A DNA stretch of 64,000 nt from Anaerolineae bacterium (GTDB lineage: Bacteria > Chloroflexota > Anaerolineae > Aggregatilineales > Aggregatilineaceae), in contig JAHDLB010000002.1 of NCBI GenBank assembly GCA_018432315.1, positions 62,001 through 126,000 of the forward strand, in the 5' to 3' direction. The notes beneath the pieces were generated by a model, which did no database searches, was not told where the DNA came from, and worked only from the letters and a program-made list of their open reading frames with translations. Both the position numbers and the translations under genes were made by a program. Numbering within the stretch: the stretch's first letter is position 1; each line of letters opens with the position of its first letter. Positions 37,965 to 46,622 of this stretch are shown one piece after another.

Positions 37965-38045
37965 GTCAACAGTCGCTGCTGGCTGTTTGCGACGCGCATC
38001 ATCCTTAGCCCCGTCATTCATACCTGGACGGGGCTTTTATTTTTT
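37965..38045 (+). ncRNA. candidate small RNA with promoter and terminator
   Basis: Starting about 7 bases after the -10 box, this transcript of about 80 bases would carry a 5' hairpin (GTCGC 37972-37976 with GCGAC 37989-37993), a single-stranded linker and a Rho-independent terminator. No gene follows on the + strand: the next feature is the converging end of the gene at 38044. A 15-codon frame at 37961 (MCQQSLLAVCDAHHP) has no RBS and would begin before the predicted start of transcription. The class of RNA is unknown. Confidence 0.5.
38007..38045 (+). terminator. Rho-independent terminator
   Basis: AGCCCCGTC (38007-38015) pairs with GACGGGGCT (38027-38035), 9 pairs with an 11-base loop, followed by TTTTATTTTTT. 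The T-run is on the + strand only, so it serves the + transcript, not the - strand gene ending at 38044. Confidence 0.85.
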
Positions 38046-39939
38046 AGGGCTGCGCGTCGGGGGGGACCACCTCGTAGATGCGCGCGCCGTTGCCGTCGTA
38101 CACCAGGCGCAGGTAGGGCAGGCTCTCGATGGCCTCGGCGTGGTACGACGCGGCTTCGTCCAATGGCGGGCGCCAGCGGATCATATCCTCGAAGCGTTCC
38201 GGCTCGCCGAAGACCTGCGGCACCAGCACGTACTGCACGCCGTATTCAGCAAAGAGGTCCCGGTGATCCGCCGCGTCGTCCGCCGGGTCCAGCCAGAACG
38301 CGCGAAACGCGTCCTGCTCAGCTTCGGCCCGCTCGGTGTGGCGGAAGAACGGCTGCGGGCGGAAGAAGACCGTGTCGCGCTCGCTGATCACGGGCGCCCA
38401 GTCGGCTTCGTGCGGCCCCGGATGGTTGAGCACGCGCGCGTCTTCGGGCGCGTTGTCGCGCAGCCAGAGCATAGCATCCACGTCGGCGGCGGACGAGAAC
38501 GCGCCGTAGAACGACAGGTGCTCTTTGCTGTAGGCCAGCAGCGGATCGAAGAACACGACCGCCGCGACGATGCCCGCCAGCGCCAGCGTCGCGACCGGCA
38601 GCGCCAGCCGCCCGATCCACCGGTCGATGCGCCGCGCGCCCAGTCGGTCGATCAGCCACAACAGGCCCAGCCCGCCCAGGACGGTGTACGGGATGATCGG
38701 CCCGTGCCACGCCAGGCTGAACGGGTAATCGTACTTGAGCAGCGGCTCCATGACGTCGGGGAAATTCGACTCCAGCAGGCCCAGCGTCGAGAACTCCACG
38801 ATGCCCACCAGCCAGACGAGCATCAGCAGGTGGGCGGGCTTGCGCTGCCGCAGGCCGATCAGCGCGCCGATGGCCGCCAGCCCGACGATGATTCCGCCGT
38901 GCATGACGACCAGCGTGCGCCAATGCTGGCGGTCGACGGCGAACGGCGATTCGATGTCCGAGCCGAGCAGGTCCAGCAGGCTGTTCAGCCACGGCGAGAT
39001 GATACCCAGCGCCACCAGCGGGATCACGGCGGCGATCACCAGCCAGGACGCGGCGCGGGGCCGGGGGCGGCTGAAGACGAGCAGCACCAGCCACGGCACG
39101 TAGCCGATCATCAGGGCGATGGTCGTGTCCGGCTGGCTGAGCGGCACCCCCGCCAGGCAGATCGCGGCGAACAGCGCGCTGGACCAGCGCCACGATTGCA
39201 GAAAGCGCAGCGTGAAGAACAGGAACCCCAGCGCGAACGTCAGGCTGAGCAGCGCCGTGTAGTGCGAGTCCATGAAGGCGGTGACCATCCCCGTCCCGCC
39301 CAGCGCGGCCAGCATGAACGCGCGCCCGGCGCGCGGGCCGTCCAGCTCGCAGCCGAAGTCGTAGGCCAGCCACACGAACAACACCGCCGTCGCGGCGCCA
39401 ACCACCAGTTGCAGCGCGTGAATGCCCAGCGTGAACCGGGCGCTGAAGTGCGCGATCAGCCCGACGAAGCCCGGCGAGTAGAGATAATCCGTCTCCGGGT
39501 GCCAGGGCGCCAGCGTGGTGAAGTCTTCCCCGTCGCGCAGGGTGAGCGCCAGGTATCCGAATCCCTGCGCGTCCGTGTCGAGCGGCACCGGCAGCACCAG
39601 CACCACCGCGCCGAACAGCGCGATCACCAGGACCAGGAAGGCCATGTCCCGCTCGCCGGGCCAGCGCCACGGCGCCGGAGAAGCGACGCCGCGATAGTGC
39701 AGCGCCGTGATCCACGCCAGCAGGGCCACCAGCCCGAACGTCACGAGCCACACCGTATCGCCCAGCGCCGCCGACCACCCGACCAGGGGCGCGGCGAACC
39801 ACGTCGCGTCGACCACCACGGCCAGAAACAGCACGGCGCCCAGGCCGATGCGCGCGCCACCGGTCGGCAGGATCGACGCGACCAGGGTACCCACCCCCAG
39901 CAGCACGACAACCAGCACGAGATACGCGATAATAGCCAT
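38044..39939 (-). CDS. polytopic membrane protein, GT-C-like
   Basis: A 631-residue membrane protein with about 13 hydrophobic segments in the first 480 residues and a soluble C-terminal domain of about 130 residues. The loop PVPLDTDAQGFGYLALTL after the third or fourth helix has acidic residues, as in GT-C glycosyltransferases that use lipid-phosphate sugars. The C-terminal part (AMLWLRDNAPEDARVLNHPG) resembles the dolichyl-phosphate-mannose-type family end where WIRENTP-like motifs occur. I place it only as a probable lipid-linked glycosyltransferase. It ends on the T-run of the small-RNA terminator. Confidence 0.62.
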   Translation of the reverse strand: MAIIAYLVLVVVLLGVGTLVASILPTGGARIGLGAVLFLAVVVDATWFAAPLVGWSAALGDTVWLVTFGLVALLAWITALHYRGVASPAPWRWPGERDMAFLVLVIALFGAVVLVLPVPLDTDAQGFGYLALTLRDGEDFTTLAPWHPETDYLYSPGFVGLIAHFSARFTLGIHALQLVVGAATAVLFVWLAYDFGCELDGPRAGRAFMLAALGGTGMVTAFMDSHYTALLSLTFALGFLFFTLRFLQSWRWSSALFAAICLAGVPLSQPDTTIALMIGYVPWLVLLVFSRPRPRAASWLVIAAVIPLVALGIISPWLNSLLDLLGSDIESPFAVDRQHWRTLVVMHGGIIVGLAAIGALIGLRQRKPAHLLMLVWLVGIVEFSTLGLLESNFPDVMEPLLKYDYPFSLAWHGPIIPYTVLGGLGLLWLIDRLGARRIDRWIGRLALPVATLALAGIVAAVVFFDPLLAYSKEHLSFYGAFSSAADVDAMLWLRDNAPEDARVLNHPGPHEADWAPVISERDTVFFRPQPFFRHTERAEAEQDAFRAFWLDPADDAADHRDLFAEYGVQYVLVPQVFGEPERFEDMIRWRPPLDEAASYHAEAIESLPYLRLVYDGNGARIYEVVPPDAQP

Positions 39940-39955
39940 GAAATCCGAACGGTCC

Positions 39956-40624
39956 TTAGCGTTCCAGTGGGCGGATCACGCGGGCCGGGTTGCCCGCCGC
40001 GATCACGCCGGGCGGAATATCGCGCGTGACGACGCTCCCCGCGCCGATCACGCTGCGTTCCCCGATTGTAACACCCTTCAACACGAGCGACTGCATTCCG
40101 ATGAACGCGCCGTCCTCGATCACAACCGGCGCCGTCGCGCCGTCCAGCGGGCGGGCCAGCCGCGCCGCCAGGTCCAGCGGGTGAAAGTCGGTATCGGTGA
40201 TCGTCGTGTTGGCCCCGACCCACACATCATCCCCGATGGTGATCGACTCCTCGACGCAGATCGTGCCGCCGGTCATGCCGAAGCCGCGCCCGATCACCAG
40301 CCGCGCCCCGGCCCGCCGCGTGGAGAGGATCACCGGGTGGAACGGCCCCAGCGCGTTGCTGTGCGGGGTGGAGCGCAGCTCCAGGCCATCGCCGATCAGC
40401 ATCGTGCTGCGGCGGTGTTTCTGCACGATGGGCACGCCGTAAAACCGCCAGCCGCGCCCCCAGGGCACCCCGGCCAGCGCGAAGACCAGCCGCGCCACCG
40501 GCCAACTGACCAGCCGGCGCAGTTCCAGCCGGGCGCGCCAGGGCGTGTCGAGCGCCATCCGGGCAGCCTGGGGCGATAGCATCGACGGGGGCGGCGCGGC
40601 GTCGTGATCGGGCGGCTCGCTCAT
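39956..40624 (-). CDS. left-handed beta-helix acyltransferase
   Basis: A 222-residue hexapeptide-repeat protein. After about 100 residues it enters the repeat series VIGRGFGMTGGTICVEES, ITIGDDVWVGANTTITD, VVIEDGAFIGMQSLVLKG and VTIGERSVIGAGSVVTRD, ending with PPGVIAAGNPARVI, the classic WcaF/Maa-type close. Such enzymes acetylate sugars of surface glycans with acetyl-CoA. The ATG at 40624 overlaps the stop of the CgeB-type gene by 4 bases. Confidence 0.88.
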   Translation of the reverse strand: MSEPPDHDAAPPPSMLSPQAARMALDTPWRARLELRRLVSWPVARLVFALAGVPWGRGWRFYGVPIVQKHRRSTMLIGDGLELRSTPHSNALGPFHPVILSTRRAGARLVIGRGFGMTGGTICVEESITIGDDVWVGANTTITDTDFHPLDLAARLARPLDGATAPVVIEDGAFIGMQSLVLKGVTIGERSVIGAGSVVTRDIPPGVIAAGNPARVIRPLER

Positions 40625-41808
40625 AGGTATCCCTCGATCGTGTCTACGAGCTGGCGGGCGCGGTGGCGGAAGGTGTGCTCTTTGAGCAGGCGCTCGCGCG
40701 CGGCGGCGCCGATGGCGCGGCGGGCCTCGTCGTGGGCCAGCAGCCAGCGGTAGCGCTCGATGGCTTCCTCGGCGCTGCGCACCAGGATCAGCTCTTTCTC
40801 CGGCTCGAACCAGGTTTCGATGCCCTCGTACGGGCTGCAGACCATGCACGCGCCCAGCGCGGCCAGCTCGAAGGGCCGCGAGCTGGACGAGGCGAAGACC
40901 GACGCGTGCGCCTTGCGCGTGATCACGAGGTTGAGCTTGCTGCGGCAGGCGTACTCGCGCAGCTTGCTGAACGACAGGTAGGGCAGCAGCGTCACCCGGC
41001 CCAGGTCGCCCAGGTTCGTGCCGCGCACCGCGAACGACATCTCCGGCAGCGCCCGGCTCGCGTCGCGCAGCAGGGCATCGATCCACTCGCCACGATATTC
41101 GCGCCCGTGCCCGTAGAAGAACGCGTCCACGTCCTGCGGCACGTCCAGCGGCGCGAACAGGTCCGGGTCGGCACCGTAATACAGCGTGTGGACCTCGCGC
41201 GCGCCGAGCGCCCGCAGCCCTTCGGCGCCGCCCAGGCTGTTGCTGAAAAAGGCGGTGTACTCGGCGGGGTCCGCGCCCTGGTAAATGCGAAAGCCGGACG
41301 CAAACCCGCGAAAGTTGGGCAGGCTGGCGGGCACGTCGCCGTCGTAGAAAAAGACCGGCGTGCCGTGGCGCTCGGTGATGTGGCGGGCCAGCCCGGCGAT
41401 GTGGTTGAGCGGCACGGTGATGATCAGCACGGCGTCGATGTCCGGCTGGGCGGCGAGAATGCGATCGACGTGGCGCCGCCAGCGCGGCCCGATGACCGTC
41501 TGCGCGACGCGCCGCACCAGCCGGTCGGAGGCGCTCTCGGCTTCGGTTTGCGCGCCGGTGGCCTGGGCCTCGCGCGCGCCGCCGATCCGCCGCCAGCTAT
41601 CGCGCAGCAGCTTGAAGGCGTCGCCCTCGCGCCGGGCGGGGTTGGGCGCGGCGCGCCACCACGGCGCCTCGATGGCCGGGCCCTGGTACGGCGTGGCGAT
41701 GACCTCCGCGCCGATCTCGTACAGCCCCTTGAACAACTGCCACCAGGCGGGCGTGGCGCTGAATGGCTGGGTGAGGTCCAGCGACGAGACGATCACGAGC
41801 AGTTTCAT
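40621..41808 (-). CDS. glycosyltransferase with CgeB-type domain
   Basis: A 395-residue GT-B-like protein. Its N-terminal domain starts MKLLVIVSSLDLTQPFSATP; the C-terminal half has FYGHGREYRGEWIDALLRD, SKLREYACRSKLNLVITRK, SSSRPFELAALGACMVCSPY and EGIETWFEPEKEL, typical of CgeB-type glycosyltransferases. The middle is basic. The ATG at 41808 lies inside the stop of the SGNH gene (4-base overlap); the frame is open further upstream but only as a GC-rich shadow. Confidence 0.82.
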   Translation of the reverse strand: MKLLVIVSSLDLTQPFSATPAWWQLFKGLYEIGAEVIATPYQGPAIEAPWWRAAPNPARREGDAFKLLRDSWRRIGGAREAQATGAQTEAESASDRLVRRVAQTVIGPRWRRHVDRILAAQPDIDAVLIITVPLNHIAGLARHITERHGTPVFFYDGDVPASLPNFRGFASGFRIYQGADPAEYTAFFSNSLGGAEGLRALGAREVHTLYYGADPDLFAPLDVPQDVDAFFYGHGREYRGEWIDALLRDASRALPEMSFAVRGTNLGDLGRVTLLPYLSFSKLREYACRSKLNLVITRKAHASVFASSSSRPFELAALGACMVCSPYEGIETWFEPEKELILVRSAEEAIERYRWLLAHDEARRAIGAAARERLLKEHTFRHRARQLVDTIEGYL

Positions 41809-43004
41809 GGGGCGTCCTCCTCCGCGATCAGGCCCACCTCGCGCAGCCAGCTCGCCAGCAACTGCGCGGTGAGCGCGTGCCCCGCCGGGGTGAAATGCCC
41901 ATCGCCGGGGAAGTACAGCCGCTCGCTCGCCACGCGAAACGGCTCCAGCAGGTTCAGCGCCGGGATGTCCTGCGCCGCCAGCAGCGCGACGGCGGTATCG
42001 GTCGGGCGGTCGCGGTCCAGCGCGGCGGCGTCGAGGTCGGGCAGGCGGTCGAGCGTGGCGTCCCACTCCTCGTCGTAGACCTGCCGCCGGTCTGGGATCA
42101 GGAACACACCGAGCCGCGCCCCGTCCGCCTCGACGGCCCGCTTCAATTCGGCGAAGGCGTGATCCGTCACCGCCCAGCCATCCTCCCAGGTGGCGTCCGG
42201 CGGCAGGTACGCGCCCATCGGCACGCGCAGCGCGGCGGCGCTCACCTCGTCGGCGCCGCCCACCTCCACTCGTTCGGCGCTGCCGCCCTCGCCCAGCGCC
42301 CGCGCCGCCAGGTGGCCCAGCGTCGTGTTCTGGCGCAGCCACGTCAGGATGCGCCGCCCGGTCGCCATGCCCGGCTGGTGGAGCGTCCCATCCGGCGAAA
42401 AGGTCGGGAACTCGACGGTGGACACGTCGTTCCAGGCTTTGATCAGCGGCGCGTGGTTGTCGACCACGTCGTTCCCGGCGTAGAAGCCCACCAGCACGAG
42501 GTCGGGATCGTAGCGCCGCCCCTCGACCGTGTAATACAGGTATTCCTGCGTCGTGCCCAGGCCGAACTGCCCCGCGTTGATCACCTCGAAGGTCCGCCCG
42601 GCGGGCGCGTCCTCGTCGAGGGCCGCCTCCAGCCGCCGCGCGAAATTCGCCTCGATGGGGACCTCGCGCGCCTGCCCGTACGAATCGGACAGGATCAGAA
42701 TGCGGAACACCCCCGGCGGCTTGTCGAGCGCGTGCTCGACGTCGTGCAGGCCGCGCGCGTTGGTGCGGACCTCGTTCTCGAATTCGCCGTCGCTGCTGGC
42801 GTAGGTGTACGCCTCGTGCGGGCGCAGCTCGTAGCCAACGCGGCTGTAAAAATCCTGGGCCCAGCCGGGCAGCGGCTCGAATCCCAGCGCGGCCCGCCCG
42901 GCGATCTCGATCAGGGCCAGCGCGAGGACCAGCCCGAAGATCAGCGCCAGGACGCGCCCCCGGACGGACATCCCACGGGCAGCGGCGGGGCGGGTATCAG
43001 CCAT
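41805..43004 (-). CDS. SGNH/GDSL-family hydrolase, membrane-anchored
   Basis: A 399-residue protein with one N-terminal membrane helix (VLALIFGLVLALALIEIAG) and an extracytoplasmic SGNH domain. The nucleophile is S108 in ILILSDSYGQ (GDS variant), GFYAGNDVVDN is the conserved Gly/Asn block, and PGDGHFTPAGH near the C terminus supplies Asp/His. In glycan clusters such enzymes add or remove O-acetyl groups, like AlgJ/AlgX. It overlaps the next glycosyltransferase by 8 bases. Confidence 0.83.
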   Translation of the reverse strand: MADTRPAAARGMSVRGRVLALIFGLVLALALIEIAGRAALGFEPLPGWAQDFYSRVGYELRPHEAYTYASSDGEFENEVRTNARGLHDVEHALDKPPGVFRILILSDSYGQAREVPIEANFARRLEAALDEDAPAGRTFEVINAGQFGLGTTQEYLYYTVEGRRYDPDLVLVGFYAGNDVVDNHAPLIKAWNDVSTVEFPTFSPDGTLHQPGMATGRRILTWLRQNTTLGHLAARALGEGGSAERVEVGGADEVSAAALRVPMGAYLPPDATWEDGWAVTDHAFAELKRAVEADGARLGVFLIPDRRQVYDEEWDATLDRLPDLDAAALDRDRPTDTAVALLAAQDIPALNLLEPFRVASERLYFPGDGHFTPAGHALTAQLLASWLREVGLIAEEDAP

Positions 43005-44268
43005 CGGCCCGCTTCCTCCCGCGCCGGCGGGTCATCGCCCGCTCGTAAACGGCCAGCATGTTCGCCACCTGGTGCTCCAGCGTGAATTCCCGTTCGATCC
43101 GTGCCCGGCCCGCGGCGGCCATGCGGCGGCGCAGCGCCTCGTCGCTCAGCAGGCGGGCCAGCCGGTCGGCCAGCGCGTCGATGTCGTACGGGTTCACCAC
43201 GAAGCCGGTCTCTCCGTCCTGCACCAGCTCGCGCCCGCCGCCAAAACACGACGTGACCGGCACCGCCCCGGCGGCCATGCCCTCCAAGTTCACCGTCGGG
43301 AACGAGTCGAAGCTCACCGACGGCGAAACGACCACGTCCGCCAGCCGGTAGGCCGCCGCCAGCTCGCCGCCTTCCAGCCAGCCGCCGAGCACGATCTGCT
43401 CGCCCAGGTCGGAATTCTCGCGCAGCATGCGCTCGGTGTAATCGGACGGGCGGGCCAGCACCAGCACGGCGACGTCCGGCACGCGCTGTTTGACGTGGCG
43501 CAGCGCGGCGAACAACTGCCGGTCGCCTTTGTGCTCGCTCAGCCGCCCACCGAACACGATCACGCGCCGTCCTTCCAGCCGGTAGCGCTGGCGCAGCACC
43601 TGCACGCTCACGTCGGGAATGTCGTACGCGTCCAGGTCGATCCCGTTGTGCACCACCTCGAACGGTGGCAGGCGGTTGGCCCGCAGCGCGTCGCTCAGCG
43701 CCCCACTCACGGCCACGCGGGCGTGGGTGTAGTAGGTCATGGTGTGCCGGATCGACAGATTGCGCGCCGGGTTCCAGCGCAGCCGCATCTGCCGGATATT
43801 GTAGCCGAACGGCAGCCGGTAATCCCACCCGTCACATTGATCGGGCCGCTCCGGGTCGATGAAGCGCGTCAGCTTGGTGTAGGCGAAGGGCATCACGTCG
43901 TGCGCGGTGAACACCACTCCCGCCCGGACGCGCCGCGCCAGCACCAGGCTGTGATAACTCAGGTGGTGGTGGATGTTGTGCGCGTTGACCACATCCGGCT
44001 TCAGCTTGTGCAGCAGGCGGCTGAGCCGGAACACGGTCTGCGGATTCGCCAGGCTGTACCACGCGACCCAGCGCTCGGCATAGCGCGAATGGACCGCGTA
44101 GACCGGGATGCCCTGGCGGTCTTCCTGCGTGGACGGCCCGCGCGTGCTGGTCACGAACGTGACGCGATGCCCGGCGGCGATCAGCCCCTGCCCAAGCTGC
44201 CAGGCGATTTTTCCGGCCCCCCCTGGGCTGTCGGGGGGCAGCGTGTCGCTCAGGATGACGATGTGCAT
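42997..44268 (-). CDS. glycosyltransferase family 4
   Basis: A 423-residue GT-B enzyme. The N terminus IVILSDTLPPDSPGGAGKIA (with GGAGK acceptor/Gly loop), VNAHNIHHHLSYH, HDVMPFAYTKLTR, EVVHNGIDLDAY, VIVFGGRLSEHKGDRQLF and SPSVSFDSFPTVNLEGMAAG (E-x7-E type) are all GT4 marks. The 57 bases upstream separate it from the next glycosyltransferase, the largest gap in this half of the locus, and hold a weak TATGCT box (44304-44309), so a second promoter is possible. Confidence 0.88.
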   Translation of the reverse strand: MHIVILSDTLPPDSPGGAGKIAWQLGQGLIAAGHRVTFVTSTRGPSTQEDRQGIPVYAVHSRYAERWVAWYSLANPQTVFRLSRLLHKLKPDVVNAHNIHHHLSYHSLVLARRVRAGVVFTAHDVMPFAYTKLTRFIDPERPDQCDGWDYRLPFGYNIRQMRLRWNPARNLSIRHTMTYYTHARVAVSGALSDALRANRLPPFEVVHNGIDLDAYDIPDVSVQVLRQRYRLEGRRVIVFGGRLSEHKGDRQLFAALRHVKQRVPDVAVLVLARPSDYTERMLRENSDLGEQIVLGGWLEGGELAAAYRLADVVVSPSVSFDSFPTVNLEGMAAGAVPVTSCFGGGRELVQDGETGFVVNPYDIDALADRLARLLSDEALRRRMAAAGRARIEREFTLEHQVANMLAVYERAMTRRRGRKRADG

Positions 44269-44325
44269 CAGGACTACCAGTTTGGGACGCTCAAAACGCC
44301 TTTAGCATAACACACGCCGCAGCGG

Positions 44326-45432
44326 TCAGGCCAGAGCCGCGTAGACGTCCTGCACCCGCGCCGCCACGGCGGACCAGTCCTGTGTCCGGGCATAGTCACG
44401 CCCGGCGGCGCCCATCCGCGCCCGCAGCGGCTCGTCCCGCAGCAGCCGCGCGATCGCCCCGGCCAGCGCGCCGGGATCGTCCTGGGGCACCAGCAGGCCG
44501 GTTTCGCCCGCGATGATCGCCTCTTCGACGCCGCTGCCGGTCGTGCCAATCACCGGCAGGCCGCTGGCGCTGGCTTCCAGGAATACCAGCCCGAAGCCCT
44601 CGAACCGCCCGCCGACGGCGAGCGACGGCAGGGCGAACACGTCCGCGCCCTGGTACCAGCCGAGCAGCGCGTCGCCGGGAATCTGCCCGGTGAGGTGGAC
44701 GTGGTCGCCCAGGCCCAGCGCCGCGATCTGCGCCCGCACCTCCGCCAGGTAAGCCGGGTCTTCCTGGTGGCCGGTCACCACGAGCTGGACGTCCGGCACC
44801 TGCTCGCGCACCTGGGCCAGCGCCGCCACCAGCAGGTGCGTGCCCTTGCGCCGCTTGACGCCGCCGGACGCCAGCACGGTCGGGCCGCGCTTCTCCGGCG
44901 CGGGGGCGGGCGCCTGGAACCGGGCGAAGGTCACGCCGTTGTGAATGACGAGCGGGTCGCTGCCCGGCAGCGCGGCGCGGACCTGTTCGGCGGTGTAGCG
45001 GCTGACGGCGATCAGGCGGGCGCGGCGATACGCGGCGCGGTACAGGCCGCCCACCCACCGCCGCCGGATCGTCTGGGGAACGTACGTGCCGTGAGCCGTC
45101 ACCACCAGCGGGCGGCGCCCGGCGATCCACGCGCCCAGCGGGGCGTAAGGCTCCGCGATGACGTGCAGCAGGTCGCACCCGGCGGCGGCGCGGCGCGCGC
45201 GGGGAATGCCGATCAGCGAACGGGCCAGGAATCCGCGTGGCGCGGGGACCAGCGCCGGCAGGGCAGGCTCGACACCGGCCAGCCAATCGTGGTCGGCGGG
45301 CAGGGCACCGCCCGGCTGCGTCAGCGCGACGACCTCCACGCCCCGCTCGCTGAGGGCGCGCGCCAGGTCGAGCGCGTAGCTCGCCCAGCCGTAGCTCGCG
45401 CTGAGATCGGGCGTCAGGAATCCCACGCGCAT
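44326..45432 (-). CDS. glycosyltransferase family 4
   Basis: A 368-residue GT-B enzyme. MRVGFLTPDLSASYGWASYA, VVTAHGTYVPQTIRRR, VIHNGVTFARFQAP, GVKRRKGTHLLVAALA and LPSLAVGGRFEGFGLVFLEA (E-x7-E) place it in GT4. I chose the ATG at 45432, which shares one base with the stop of the neighbour (TGATG). The longer frame upstream is not family-like. Substrate unknown. Confidence 0.88.
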   Translation of the reverse strand: MRVGFLTPDLSASYGWASYALDLARALSERGVEVVALTQPGGALPADHDWLAGVEPALPALVPAPRGFLARSLIGIPRARRAAAGCDLLHVIAEPYAPLGAWIAGRRPLVVTAHGTYVPQTIRRRWVGGLYRAAYRRARLIAVSRYTAEQVRAALPGSDPLVIHNGVTFARFQAPAPAPEKRGPTVLASGGVKRRKGTHLLVAALAQVREQVPDVQLVVTGHQEDPAYLAEVRAQIAALGLGDHVHLTGQIPGDALLGWYQGADVFALPSLAVGGRFEGFGLVFLEASASGLPVIGTTGSGVEEAIIAGETGLLVPQDDPGALAGAIARLLRDEPLRARMGAAGRDYARTQDWSAVAARVQDVYAALA

Positions 45433-46622
45433 CAGCCGCCCCCTTCGATGAACGCCCGGATGCGCACCGCCCGCGCGTCCCAGGTGTAATGTTGCGCGTC
45501 CCGTTGAGCCTGCGCGCCCAGCCGCGCGCACAGATCGCGGTCGCCCCACAGCCGGAGCAGCGCGGCGGCGAACGCCGCGACGTCGCCCGGCGGGGGCAGC
45601 AGCGCCGACTCGCCATCGCGCACGACTTCCGCCGTGCTGGGCAGGTTCGAGGCCAGCACGGCGCAGCCCGCCGCCATGTACTCGAACAGCTTGATGGCCG
45701 AGGCGTAATAGGCGAAATGCTCGGTCCAGGGCAGCGGCATCGCGCCCACGTCCATCGCCGCCAGGTGACGCGGCACGTCATCGGGCGGGACCTGTCCTAC
45801 GGTGTGCAGCCGGTCCGGCGGCAGGCCGAGCGCGGCCCACTGCTCGCGCAGAAGCTGCACGCCCGCCTCCGGCCCGCCGACCAGCAGCAGGTGAATGTCC
45901 GCCCCGGCCCCCGCGGCGCGGGCGATGGCGTCGACCAGCGTGTCCAGCCCTTTCGACATCGCCATCGTGTGCAGCCGCCCCGCGTAGCCCACCACGAACG
46001 CCTCCGGCACGATGTTCAGCGCCCGCTTGGCGTCCGCCCGCGCGGGCAGATCGGCGAACCGGGCGCGCCGGATGCCGTCGTGCTCGACCCGGACGCGCCG
46101 CGCCCCGAGCGCGCGCACCTGTTCGGCCAGATGCCCGGTGATCGGGATCGCGACCGACCGCCGCAGCACGAATCCCTGGACGCGCCGCCCCAGCCCGGAC
46201 CGGTGCAGTTGGTGGACCTCGTAGGCCAGCGTGGCGCGCGGGCGGGTGAGCGCGATCAGCAGGCCGATGAACAGGTCGCGCGTGTAGAAAACGTCCGCCC
46301 GGCGCGGCACCAGCCACACCGCCAGGGCCAGCAGGTAGGTGAGCGTCTGGATCAAGAACGCGACGTGCGGGATGCGCTCGGCGGGAATCAGGCGGAACAG
46401 GTCCAGGCACGGCAGGCGGCGCAGCGCGAAGGTCCGGTCGATGCCGTAATAGGTCCACAGGTCCCCGGCGGCGCGCATCTGCGGCGTGTTGGCGCGGCGG
46501 GCGGTGACCAGCGTCACGGCGTAGTCGGCCCCGGCGAAGGCTTCGCACATCTGCGCGATCTGCAGGCCGTTGGCTTTTTCGGTGGGCAGGCGGCTGTTCG
46601 CCAGGTAGAGCAGGTCAGGCAT
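45432..46622 (-). CDS. glycosyltransferase family 4
   Basis: A 396-residue GT-B enzyme. LLYLANSRLPTEKANGLQIA, DVFYTRDLFIGLLIALTR, GYAGRLHTMAMSKGLDTLVD and KLFEYMAAGCAVLASNLPS are typical of GT4, with the K-x-x-EYMA nucleotide-binding block. A hydrophobic stretch (FLIQTLTYLLALAVWLVPRR) may associate with the membrane. It overlaps the next gene by 8 bases. Confidence 0.88.
   Translation of the reverse strand: MPDLLYLANSRLPTEKANGLQIAQMCEAFAGADYAVTLVTARRANTPQMRAAGDLWTYYGIDRTFALRRLPCLDLFRLIPAERIPHVAFLIQTLTYLLALAVWLVPRRADVFYTRDLFIGLLIALTRPRATLAYEVHQLHRSGLGRRVQGFVLRRSVAIPITGHLAEQVRALGARRVRVEHDGIRRARFADLPARADAKRALNIVPEAFVVGYAGRLHTMAMSKGLDTLVDAIARAAGAGADIHLLLVGGPEAGVQLLREQWAALGLPPDRLHTVGQVPPDDVPRHLAAMDVGAMPLPWTEHFAYYASAIKLFEYMAAGCAVLASNLPSTAEVVRDGESALLPPPGDVAAFAAALLRLWGDRDLCARLGAQAQRDAQHYTWDARAVRIRAFIEGGG

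Noticed and set aside
37961-38008. 15-codon frame with two His before the stop in front of a terminator, like an attenuator leader
   Set aside because: No + strand gene follows to be attenuated, there is no RBS, and its ATG lies before the predicted start of transcription.
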